From the NCBI RefSeq assembly GCF_963662255.1, contig NC_085050.1, positions 17,793,662 to 17,857,661 on the forward strand: DNA of 64,000 nucleotides, given 5' to 3'. The stretch comes from Cinclus cinclus. Taxonomy: Eukaryota > Chordata > Aves > Passeriformes > Cinclidae. Under the pieces are notes generated by a model. That model saw nothing but the letters and a program-made list of their open reading frames with translations, ran no database searches and was not told the DNA's origin. Shown here in pieces: positions 26,006-36,999 of the stretch (position 1 is the first letter of the stretch; each line of letters opens with the position of its first letter). The translations under genes were made by a program, and so were the position numbers.

Positions 26006-26079
26006 TGGACTTCACAACAGATAAGCTGTATATTCTTTCAAATGTCAGCAGACTATGGGATCTTTTCCAGACAAAGGAG
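26006..26079 (+). CDS. Weak candidate exon
   Basis: AAATTATTTTTCAG is followed by an open 74-nt frame (2 nt, 24 codons), with residues DFTTDKLYILSNVSRLWDLF, ending AAGGAG before GTGGGG. The acceptor is good; the donor is mediocre. No family is recognised and the phase does not fit the upstream candidate exon at 24288-24450. Chance is the likelier explanation. Confidence 0.13.
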
Positions 26080-27679
26080 GTGGGGAATGTTTTCAGAAAT
26101 CACTATTGCATGCAAAACTATAGAATTAATCAGCAATTCATTCTCTTTGACACAACAGCAGCGGGAAACTGCAGCAATTGTGATCCAGTGCTCCAAACCC
26201 CTCCTGCACTCTCTTGGCTATTAATTTTTAACAGAATTCCAGAGTTAGGTATATTTAAATATCAGCAGTCTGACCTGTGAATTGACAAGCATATAACAGC
26301 TCCAGAAATTTTTCTTGTTTAGGGACCTAATCATCATGTTAAGAATCTCCATTTAGTCAAGAATGTGGCTTCTCTTAAAAGCAAAGAGACACCTTCTCAT
26401 TGGGCAGTACTGAGATTAGTACAAGAAGATTCAAGGGCAAAGGGAGAAGACCCATTAGGTAAGAAAATCAATCAGTAATATTCAACTTTTTAAAAATGAC
26501 AGACAAATTTTTCAGCAAGTGCCCTCATTCCTCAGACCATCATTTGTCAGTCTTGATGATACCAGAGCTTTCCTTGGAGTATAATTAAACATTAATGCTG
26601 ATTGCTCCTCAAAGTATCTCAATCCAGGGAGAAGGCAATGAAAAAAAAACCAAGAGGAGGAGAGTTCACACCATTTACCCTCCATCTTATCAGTTTTCCA
26701 GTGGTATGATCCTGGAACATCCAGGCTATTGATATCCAAGCAGATTACAGAAGGAAATGCTAAGGATGCAGAAACTAGGGAAATGAACAACAACAACAAA
26801 GCTACCAAGGGGGAATGGAGGGAAAGAAGTTAAATCAAGAGGATAAAGAGTGTTCCCACATAGCAATTTGCTGGTTTTGCTTCACTGCAAATTATATCAT
26901 ATGATATTATAAACCACTTTTCCTGACAGCAGTGTGCATTACTGTGCACTGTAACTTCCTTCCTGCTTACAAGAGATAAGATTAGTAAATGTTTGCTTTA
27001 TTAACAAGTTGAAATGCTATTAAACGAACTTAATTGATGGTACAGTTACATGGAGTCTGCTTCTTGTTTATATTTTTCAAAACTTACACCTGCAACAGAA
27101 GTTGACTTCTCTCACAAAAAAAAAAAAAATCCCCCTGCTCTAATTTTCTAATTTCTTCCAACACCAGCACCTGTTCAGATTGTGTAAAGATCCTTTGCTG
27201 TAACTCCAACAAGGATAAGAGAAGTGCTGAAAGATAAAAGTCCATTCATTGTATTTACCTTTCTTACTGCTAGACTAGAATTATGTTTTGGGCTTCAAAT
27301 AAAGCAAGTAGTCAACCAGAAGGCCTAGTTTGAACCCAGTGGATTAGTGCATCATCAATAAAAAACCACTTCTGCCCTTCTTTTACTTTAGCCTAAGGTT
27401 AGCTTCCCCATGAGTGGCTCCGGATGCTTCTGTAACCTCCCCTGCAAAATGCTTATGCAGAAGAACATTGTGTGTTGTACAGCTGCTTCAGGAAACTGCT
27501 GATAATGCCGAGCTTAAATGTACATCACTAAGAACACACCAACTCCACTGCAAACCCAGAGAAGAACTCTCCATGGGGAACAGAAAAACCCTTAATTTAA
27601 CTGCCAATGTAAACTGTAAAAGATGATGGTGCTGCTCATCTGACAGGGTTCTTGTTCCACTTTGTTGGCTCCCTCATTC

Positions 27680-28330
27680 TACGCCTGAACCAAACTAATC
27701 ATTGTTATTTACAGCAAATAACATACAATTTAAAAGTTAATCTATTTTTTTAAAGCTGCAAAGCAAGTCAATTATAAAAATCTCTAAGTGTAATTCCCAC
27801 TTAATATAAATATACCAGATAAATTACAAGCCAGATCTTATTTAGTTAGTAATACCTTGACAAGCAACATTATTAAACCTTTAATTTATTATGTCTTCAA
27901 TTGATCAGTCTCTTACCTGACTGTTATAAGAACATAACGATCGGTACAGTTGTCAAGACTGTCATGTACACAAGATAGTAAAAGCCCAAAAGAAATTCAG
28001 TCTTTTCTTAATAAAAACCATCAAAACCTATTTTTTTTATTTATAGACAATGATCAAGATAATACTGTCTGAAGAAAAACAGTCAGTAATTATGCTTCTC
28101 TACAGCATTTTTTCTTTTAACAACTTTGACATAATAAATGTTGATGTCTGCTGGAATCTTACCAAAATTACAGTCATATGACTGCAGGCTCTATTATGTT
28201 AGTCCACGTGATGGGCAGGGGGGAGCTGACTGGTTCACTAGAAATTAATTTTGATTACATTACATTATTTTACATTTCAATCACATGGTGACCTGCCTGG
28301 CATAGTGTCAGAGTGAAAGATGAGTTTGTA
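27680..28330. promoter_or_regulatory. Possible conserved noncoding element
   Basis: A repeat-free block with a conserved-element texture: ACAGCAAATAACATACAATT near 27713, CAGTCAGTAATTATGCTTCT near 28080, an E-box-like CCACGTGATGGG near 28203 and ATTAATTTTGATTACATTAC near 28244. It encloses the minus-strand micro-exon candidate at 27917-27958. Inference from sequence texture only. Confidence 0.22.
27917..27958 (-). CDS. Candidate 42-nt symmetric micro-exon
   Basis: On the minus strand the tract TTCTTTTGGGCTTTTACTAT continues to an acceptor GACAG, followed by 42 nt and then a CAG/GTAAGA donor. Both splice sites are strong. The single open frame (1 nt, 13 codons, 2 nt) encodes LDNCTDRYVLITV, and the length is a multiple of three, so the exon could be skipped without shifting frame. 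It retains the CpG-containing CGATCG, unusual in this CpG-poor window. I do not recognise the protein and see no partner exon nearby on this strand. Confidence 0.25.
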
Positions 28331-28866
28331 TTCAAGGCTTCAAATGTTACAAGAAAAAAAAAAATCATAGCAGTATTTCTTATGACTTATGAGATGAAGC
28401 AGCAGAAATCACTTGATGTAGCAAATTGTAAGTTTGAAGGATTTACACAGCTAGATCCTCTGTAAACTCAGGGTAGCCTCATTCACATCAACAAAAAATA
28501 CTGCCCAAGAATCTGATGCTCCATCATCTCCTACACTACCAAGGTTCTGCAGAAACTAAACTTCAGTGTTAGCAAAATGCCTCCATCCTTCTTTATTATG
28601 AAGGAGAAAGCCAGAACTGAATACCAATGCCCAATCCTTAGCATACACTAAAAATGAAATACACTTTCCTTGTGGGCCTGTGAAATCACCTTTTCATCCA
28701 CTTGTATACTCAGCTCCAGTGAATGGGAAACCCATCAGAGCTGGAAATGGTTGTGGTGGTGAGGGTTCAGCCAGAGAATTCCTTGCTATAAGGAATTACT
28801 TTTTCAACTAAAATCTGAAATGCAACTGTACTATATAATACTCTGCATATACACACAAAAAAACAT

Positions 28867-28916
28867 TCTCTCTCTCTATATATATACACACACAGCTACA
28901 CACACATATACACGTG
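28867..28916. repeat. TC/TA/CA compound microsatellite
   Basis: CTCTCTCTCT passes into TATATATATA and then CACACACA with interruptions. Simple repeat, directly visible. Confidence 0.93.
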
Positions 28917-29840
28917 TACACTTTTATAAAGATCCAGTGAAATGCAGTCTCTAAGACTGAAGGATGGCAGTCTCCATTGTCAGGCTTCTGCTGCAGGAAA
29001 GCAGAAAAGGGAACCCGAAGGTATTTGCTAACATTACACATCCTTTTTGTAAGGCACAACTGTGCAAACAGTTTAAGGTCTGCACACTGTTAAACCCTTA
29101 TCCCTGAAGATGCTGTGAGAATTCCAATTAATTCTAGACTTCATTTAGCAACCTGAATACATTAGGAAAGCAATCATCATAACATCCTGCAGAGTGCTTC
29201 ACATAGCTCTGTATCATATAAAGTGAAGGCTCACCCTTAGATTCAAGGTACAAGCAGTATTCAAGGTAAACCAACCTCTAGCTGTGGTTAGCAGGGTCTG
29301 GAGGTACACATCTAGACTTGAATGTTTCGCTCAGACTCTTGGGAGAAAATCAGAGAAGTGGGATAGAACAGGTGTTCCCAGTCCAGGCCCCACACTGGCT
29401 TCCACCGACGGATTCTTGTGATGGGGGTCACGAAAGGCTGCTCAGAGCGGTGTCTGCTCCTACACAGTACAAGCACAGCCACTGTGGGCTCTGCAAGGCA
29501 CCTGCAAGCAGCCTTTCACACAGAGCCAACAGAACAGGGTCATTCTGAAAGAAGCACCATGTATCAGCTGTGATCTTTAGCAAATCTGCAGTGGTATGTA
29601 TTTTCTAGCATATTCTTCTTCTCAATGGGTTCTCCACTGCATTGCTTGAAACCTCAGCATACACAATGAGCATTTCACCTAACATCTTACAACCATATAC
29701 CCAGCCAGGCAGTTAGTTGTGAGCATGATTTTTTTACCTCCACTTTTCCATCTAACAGAACCTTATACTGCCTGTTGGCTTGACTTTGCCAGGGTTTTTA
29801 TCTTTTTAGAAGAAGCATACTAGGAAAAACACAGTGGAGG

Positions 29841-29880
29841 GCCAATCTGGGAAGATAGGAAGATAGGAAGATCCCAGATG
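29841..29880. repeat. Three GATAGGAA-type units between inverted arms
   Basis: Three copies of an 8-bp unit (AAGATAGG AAGATAGG AAGAT) lie between CCAATCTGGGA and TCCCAGATGG, which are reverse complements apart from one bulged A. Confidence 0.85.
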
Positions 29881-31649
29881 GTGTTGGTTGCCATAGATTG
29901 ACTACAATGCCACGACAAGTCACAGCAGCTGAGCTGAGGGCCTGCTCCACTCCATTTCATCACACTGAATATTATGCTACATCTTAATGCATATTTACTA
30001 GAGTCACATTTGTCCCCCAGCTTCAACAGTGAAGCTTTGATTTAGCTTAATGCATCTGTGTTACTGAAATTCCTGGTTATCCATACTCCTAATTGTCTTC
30101 TGGTTTAGGACACTCCCATGAGACCCTCAGATAACCATGTTTCCCCTGTATAACACAGCAGTCCTTTAACCACATTATAATGCAGTTTTGTCTCACCTAT
30201 AAAGGTCAGGGCCATAACACAATTTAGCAGTGAGGGTAAAATATGATTTACTTCCATCCACAGGCAAGACCAAATCATGTTATAACACTGAAGGTAGAGG
30301 AAAAACTATCAGGTTACAGCACAATCCTCCAAAGTCATTTTGCCAGTTACAACCATAAACTCTGCATTAGCACCTGATAGCAGAGGGAGCACAGTACTTA
30401 AGCTGGCTATCTCAGTTCCTGGGAAAAATATAACTGCACACTATTAAGGGAATCCATAGTTTCAACTGTTGATAATGCACAGAGTGACCAATACCTCTAC
30501 AAGACCCATCTAGTGAAATCAATGAAGCCAGAAGAGGCATCAAGGTCATCAATTAATGGTTTGTGTATAATATTTGATGATCTCACAACTAGCAACACAA
30601 ACGCTCATTTCACTCCCGGCCCCTCCAACCAAAACCACTGAGACCTCCTACAGAGCACATGCTGGAAGACTACAGTGGACTGACCTTCCTGGAGCATCCA
30701 GCACCTCATCTGCTTTTACTGTAGGAGCTCCACTGAGACAGATCAGCTTAAGCTCCAGGTGCCTACACTCCACCTTAGGACTAGACTCAACAATGCAAAA
30801 CACAGAAATCAATTCCCATGCAGCCTCTCAGCTTTGTCATACCAAGAAATTCACAGTTGTGGTAGCGGTCTAACTGCTACTTGTACCTACCAGTCCTCTT
30901 CAAAGAGTTTTCAAAGGAATAAAGAAGCAAACTGTGAATCTGAAACTAGGCTAATCCATTGAATGGTCTTCTGACTGCTTTCAGCCAGGTATGAGCTACC
31001 ATCTTGCTTTCGAGGTCATTGTGTCAGGCCCTATTCTTGCTGCTTAGCCTCCTTTTTTAGCTCTGCAGTCAGTCTGGGACCTCAGCTCAGCTGCCTATGC
31101 AAAGGCATCTATCTGAGAGCATCTCCACAAACCTGGATCCTACATGCTATATTTGGCATCCCTGAACCATTCTGGGCTAGCAAGTACAGGCTTTAGCTAT
31201 CTCAGTTCGGGCAACTGAATGATACCTTGATGATTTCTTCAAATATCTAGCTTGTACAGTATAGTTTTAGAATTCTACAAGTCATTCAAGAGATCTTAAC
31301 AGAGGAGGCACATGACATTAATACTTTCAAGTGGTAGTCTACTGACCTGGGAACAAGGCTGAAGAAAAGGCAAATTAAGCAGAATTTCAAACCTGGATTT
31401 CAAAATTGGAAGAAAACTTCATTCTCCACTCTAAGACCTCACTACAATATTTCCCTGGACCTTTAAAAAACATCTTATATACAGATTATAAGATATCCAG
31501 TATTGCACTTAGCTATGTTTAAGTATATATGTTAAAGAAAACCAGCCAAAAATCCAGCAAACTTGTTCTTGCTGTTGAACCTCAAAAATCTGTTTCAATC
31601 AGTGCTAAAGAACAGAACAATGTGGGGAAGAGTCCAACCACAAGGGCAA

Positions 31650-31800
31650 CCACAGGAGTTCAGGAGACTGTAAGTCTACTCTGGTCTCAGTTTGTTGCCC
31701 TAGGCAAGTTAATTAACTTAACTGTGCCTCAGTTTCCTCAACAGTAAATCACAATACCCACTCAGATTTGCACAGCTCTCTAAACACTGGCTGGCTACAT
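31650..31800 (+). repeat. MIR SINE remnant
   Basis: TTGCCCTAGGCAAGTTAATT and TGTGCCTCAGTTTCCTCAAC followed by AGTAAATCACAATACCC match the MIR core (GACCTTGGGCAAGTTACTTAA and TGCCTCAGTTTCCTCATCTG, then GTAAAATGGGGATAAT). The match is clear despite divergence. It is a sense-strand copy, truncated at both ends. Confidence 0.8.
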
Positions 31801-31809
31801 TACACTTTC

Positions 31810-33740
31810 AAACCATACAGACCTGTCCTACAAGACCTGCTGAGGTCACAGAGATCATGTAATTAAGTAGATGGGTATGGAGCCACCTGAGCTCCTCAAG
31901 GTGTGCAAAAATAGCTCCTGTTTTTAAATCTTGCTTGTTCCCTTACAATACTTATTTGTAGCTGTTTAGTATCCATTCTGAAATATATAAAACAACAAGA
32001 GTCAGAAAGATCTTAACAAAATTTACTTAAGATGTAATTCTAACAAAGTTCTTCCTACATGCAAAGAAGTAACTGGCAGTGAATGTTTGGTAACTTTGAC
32101 ATGAAAAAAGGGGAGAGATAAAATGCTTTTATGCAAATTTGATTTCCCTATAATAATCTGGAGCTATTCTGCTAGAAGGAATTATCTCCGCAGGCTGGCA
32201 GCTGCAGTAGGCAGTGAATTAAAAATGGCTCTGTATATGGGAAAATCTGTTCTATAATCAGTGCTATTCTTAGAGAGGACATCAATCTCACCAGCTCCCA
32301 CGATGCTCTCCTCATGTGAATGACATACCACTATGATGTAGAAACTCCCATTACATCACCAGCATTGATTTCCTGAGCACAAGGAATACACCACTAACAC
32401 GAAGAGAAATTTTTTTAGGGGTGACTGTATGATTTTCTATTTTCCATTTTAAAATCTGCAGCACTAAATAACCATATAAAAAAAAAATCCAACAGTCATT
32501 CATGCAATTGGACTTGACCAGCACATTCTTACTGCAAGGCTTCAGTTTGTGCTTGCTGTTCTTATACCATAAGCTCCATTTCCAGGTCACAAAACATCAA
32601 GACAGCAGATATTGCATGAGTTTTCTTTGAACATTAAAAAGGCACATGCCAGAGGAAACTATTTTACAAAGTAAGCACCTGCTGCTGTTCTACACATAAA
32701 ATGCCACAAATGATGCAGCTGTGTGACCACCAAACAAAACCACAACATGCATCTATGCCTTGCAGATCGTATTTCAGCCTTTACTTGCATGTTGGGTGTA
32801 GGATCCAGCCTCACTATCAAATCAAAGGAAGTTATATTGTAAACAAATAAAATCTCCTATGCACAAAACAATGATTCCCAGCTACATCTGACTCTAGTTA
32901 ATCTTTGTCCTCATGCTTCACACGTACAGTAATCCTTCTTCTACTATGTCACATGCACTGTAAACCATCTCAGCTTGAGTGATGGATTTGAAAATTAAAC
33001 AACCTAGGGGGCTCACTGTTTTTAAAAACCATTTTATGTATCATTTTACAATAACTTTAGGTAACCTGACACGAATACTAAGCCACTGGATCTATTAATC
33101 CAAAATTTACTCTCCTGTGTTGTAGTTTTCCCTGACAAACTGACTTGCAGAAATGTACAAACTGCACTGAAAAAAGATAAACACAAAATGTACTGAAAAA
33201 ATGCCAAATAACCTCTCCAATTCATGGGACTTCTCAGATATTCATATCTTTGGCACTTTCATGAGGCACAAAAGTTTCCAAAGCAGAAAGTGGTTTTCTT
33301 TTCCACAAGATGAAACTTCCTTGAAGATCGAAATTAGATAGTACACCTTAACCAGAGAAATGGAATTTGATGTTGCTAAAAACTATTCCCCTCCTTTTCT
33401 AACATCATGAAACTGTGTTTGCATCACCGGAACACATCATTCTTCTGTTGAATTAATATCCTGAGAGTTATTCCATTGCTTTCTTCTGGGGGTTTGCCAT
33501 TATGACAACCTGGGCTCTCTGCCAATACAGCCACATGTCCCTCCACCCCTTAACTCTCAGATGCCACAAAGAGGCAGGCTTCCCTGTTCTGGAGGGATAA
33601 TACTGAATACACTGCACTTCCCTGGGAACTCCATGCCTGACAACTCTGTTGGGTTAATCTAAAAAACAGCTGCATTTTGTTCATTTCTCTCTGTAGATAA
33701 ACTGCAAATTGCATTTGAAAATAAAATAAGTTATTTCTAA
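31810..33740. other. Unique AT-rich DNA
   Basis: No gene, RNA gene or repeat family recognised in this interval. Confidence 0.45.
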
Positions 33741-33748
33741 CCTTTCAG

Positions 33749-33847
33749 CTGGCAGCCAATATCTTGGTAGAAGAGGACATAATTTATGACACTGATGATG
33801 TATGGCTGCTTTCCAGAGACTGTAAACCAGTTTCCAATCTGCTTTAA
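33749..33847 (+). CDS. Candidate terminal coding exon with poly(A) signals
   Basis: TTATTTCTAACCTTTCAG, a very good acceptor, is followed by an open frame of 32 codons ending in TAA at 33845-33847. The peptide includes LVEEDIIYDTDDVWLLSRDC. Two AATAAA hexamers lie just downstream, at 33882-33887 and 33894-33899, so the arrangement resembles a short last exon with a compact 3' UTR. I do not recognise the C-terminus. AATAAA is common in AT-rich DNA, which lowers the weight of that evidence. No upstream exon in matching phase is established. Confidence 0.25.
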   Translation: MAANILVEEDIIYDTDDVWLLSRDCKPVSNLL

Positions 33848-34996
33848 TGGTAATTTAACAATCAGAGAGTTTTACTATTTAAATAAAATGTTAAATAAAA
33901 TGCAAGTTTTTGAGTGAAGTTGGTCCCTGGATTGGTATCTCAATTTCAATGGTTCCTAGCCAGACTTGCAACACCTAAGTAGCTGCAGTATTTTATTCCC
34001 TATGCTTGGAACACTAAGCTCCTCTTTCCTTCTTACCTGTAGATTCCCTGAATGGGGAAAAATCCCTCTGTGCAAGACAGGAAATGCCATGAGTCACATC
34101 TAAAGTCAGGTCAGTCAGGAAAGTGGGAGCAGGACATGCTCAGATGGAAAAAGTGAGAGATTCTGAACCCAGAATTTGCTGATTCCAAAGGATCCACAGC
34201 AGGCTGGAGAAATCCAGAGGTTTCTTTTCTACGTTTTCGAAGTCCAGCCCCAAATGAAAAGTTTTACAGGACCCATGGTCCTTTAACAACCCTACCCTGA
34301 TTTACACTATTTAAAATAACTGCAACAAAGCTTGTTTACTTACAAACAGGGCAGAAAATTGTAACACCTCACACCTACTAACTTGAAGTCTGCTTTTCAG
34401 CAGACTCTGGGGCCCAAAACTGAGGTCCAAGGCATACAGAACTCATTATTTGCTTACAGTATTCCCCAAACCTACAGTTGCTATAGACAGTTGAGACAGA
34501 GAATCAGGTCATAAAACTGCAACATCTTGCTAAATAAAGGATGTAGATGATGCCCTTTCCAGATGAAGTACGACTGTGCTGCTTATCTGTAGCTTCCAAG
34601 TTAAGCATCTCACCTGGGACTGGTGGAGGGCTCTGTGCTGCTGCAAGGGCCACTGAGCAACCAACACCCTTGGCTGTGGAAAGAAATCAGGCTGGACAAG
34701 ACTGATGAGGCCAGTTTTGATGTTTCTGATGATAGGCATCTTACGGATCCTGAACAGCCATGTGAAGATTCTAGTAGTGCAGCTCCCAGAATGGGCATCC
34801 CCCTATCACACAGAACAGCAGCTGGCTTTACCACAGTGACATGGGTGGCCACACCACAGTCACCTCCGAGTTTAAACTACATCCATATGACGTAAGTTGT
34901 TTGTCTACACATCCTCTGAAAGGCAGCCTAACCAATTTACAGCTTCTGTCATTGCAGTGTTTCATTCCCGTGTTGAATTCATTCTTTCTCTAACAG

Positions 34997-35086
34997 GATT
35001 TTAGCCCCATGAAGGACAGGCCAACCCAACCTGCAGCGGGCCAAAATTCAGTGGTGATGGATAGTGTCCATAAAATTCATAACTTA
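34997..35086 (+). CDS. Candidate 90-nt phase-0 coding exon, product unknown
   Basis: The tract ATTCATTCTTTCTCTAACAG directly precedes a 90-nt segment that is open as exactly 30 codons and ends TTA before GTAAGA. The acceptor is strong; the donor has a good intronic half but lacks the usual G at the last exon base. The peptide contains DFSPMKDRPTQPAAGQNSVV and continues through a short charged stretch. I recognise no family. If the preceding candidate (33749-33847) is a last exon, this would have to belong to another transcript. The segment is one of the two best-flanked in the window. Confidence 0.33.
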
Positions 35087-35089
35087 GTA

Positions 35090-36815
35090 AGACCTTAGAT
35101 ACTAAGGCTTAATTAAGAGAGGATCTGTCAGCCTGAATTAACTGGATACAACATAATACTTCTATTTCCAAATATGTCTAGTGGAAATGCAGCCCCACTT
35201 CTGGTTTGCACTGAGATCCTGGTAGCACTCCATTAGCTGTCAAATAGAGACCTGCTGAGCTGTCTATCCTGCTCTTTTGTTTAACTTCTGTCACCTGCAT
35301 CCTTACTGCTTGAAGATGCACTTCTACACTTAAATAGCATGATTACCACCTTCCTGTGACCATCCAGTCCTGTGATGTTAACAATATATATAATGAGGAG
35401 CTTTCTGCTCCTCAGCTCTTACCTACCCAAGAGAATTCAATTTTTTGTACCTTTTAGGTCATCACCAGAACCTATTTCTCAATCAAATCACTTACCTCTA
35501 TGCAAGACAAAAATGGGGTGAATGGACTTGTTTGTTCAACCATCTTACTAAATGGGACAAAACATTAAAAATAAGCCCAAGGTTCATTTACTAAATTCAA
35601 AAATAAAAAATATTCTTGTAATTGGAGTAGCTATTCTACACTCATTGGGACAATAGATAAGAAACGCAGCTTTACTTAGAGAGCATTGCTTTTATGAAAA
35701 CAAACACCACAAATAGGACTGAAATTTAAGCCACATTAGATTTTCTGTCTTTTCCATTCTATGAGGATAATGCCTGAGACTTTCTACTCAGAAGCACAGG
35801 AAAAGTAGAGAGGTCACACACCAGCACACTGCCTAAGATTATCTGGAGGTGAAGTCATGATTTTGATACAAAGCCTTAGGTCTCACATAATGCAGTCCAC
35901 AAAAACTGACCTAGTAACTCCTGCATACAGCCTGTACCTCCTAAGCTACTTGCAGGGTAGAAAAACATTCTGCCTTCATTTAAAGATGTCTTCTGCCACA
36001 GGAGTTGCTACATGATGAAGTAATTAGGTTTGGTGATAAACTGAAATGTAAAAATAAGCACAGTTTTCTAACTTCAGCTACTGGATGCTAAGATCTATGT
36101 ATTTATTTCAAGAATGAAAAATTTCCTGGTCAAAAAACTCTCCTTATGGAAGGCCAGACCTGAACACCTTCTAAAAGTTATGGAGTGGCATCCACACCAA
36201 CACAGTTTTTTTGTAGGTTACTGAAGCTATTTTTAAGCTTTTAATTTAATATATGCAGCACAAATGTCCAACTTCTGTACTCACTTTTGCCACTGGTACT
36301 TCTCAAATAAATTCTGATCTAAACACATTCATAAAAGCATATTGCAAGCATTGGCCCTGTGTTTTCCCTTTTACTGCTCACCTTTGGTAGTAAAGAGAGA
36401 AGCTTCAGTGGGTGAAGAGAGAAACTACAGCATGCACTACCAAACCAACCTTCATCTCTGAAGTTCCAGTAAAGTTCTCATCCAGTTTTTCCTCTGAGTG
36501 GCTACAAATAAAGGCATCCCTTTGCTGATAAATAATATGGAGATGAGCAACCTGCTTCCTCTCCTCTGTGTTAAGGCTTCAGTAGTTCAAAAAGAGCAGA
36601 CCACAGTTGGCTCACACCAATCCAGCTAAAAATGGCTTTGTAGTGCCTCCCTCTCAACTCTGTACTCAATGATTAAATGACATAAGAAAACGCTTTGTAA
36701 TCCAGCTGCTGTTTGTCTCCAAGTTCATGACTGTATGATCTGAAGTGGCACTATGCAATACAAATTCACAAGCCTTTGCCACCTATAGCTACTTCACACA
36801 CACAGTCCAAAAAAT
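35090..36815. other. Unique DNA with a doubtful MIR-like patch
   Basis: At about 35780-35930 words such as GAGAGGTCACACACCAGC and TACAAAGCCTTAGGTCTCAC faintly recall a reverse-oriented MIR or related SINE (AGGTCACACAGC, AACCCAGGTCTC). The match is too weak to call with confidence. No gene is seen. Confidence 0.3.
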
Positions 36816-36817
36816 GC

Positions 36818-36994
36818 ACGGGCGGCTGTTCCAGCGTGGAGGAACAGTGACATCTAGCGCCCGGTGCCTCGGCAGGCTCTGCTCTCCAGCTGCGTGGGGA
36901 CACAGCACATCTGGACACCAAGTGCCTCTCCTCCAGCACATCACCATTGCTCCAAGAAACTTCTCCCCGTGACATCCTGCGTGCCTTCACGTTC
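36818..36994. promoter_or_regulatory. Small CpG-dense patch
   Basis: About ten CpG dinucleotides fall within roughly 180 bp, including GCACGGGCGGC, TAGCGCCCGG and CCTCGGC, in a window that is otherwise very CpG-poor. It is smaller than a typical CpG island. It could be a minor promoter, an exon or an enhancer; no initiator or coding frame singles out one option. Confidence 0.3.
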
Positions 36995-36999
36995 AGGGT

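Larger units (their letters stand above)
28340..31630. other. Unique DNA with a dinucleotide repeat
   Basis: A compound (TC)(TA)(CA) microsatellite lies at 28867-28916 and a small hairpin/tandem structure at 29841-29880. 29320-29550 and 30600-30780 are a little richer in GC but hold no recognisable gene. No repeat family is identified in the rest. Confidence 0.4.
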
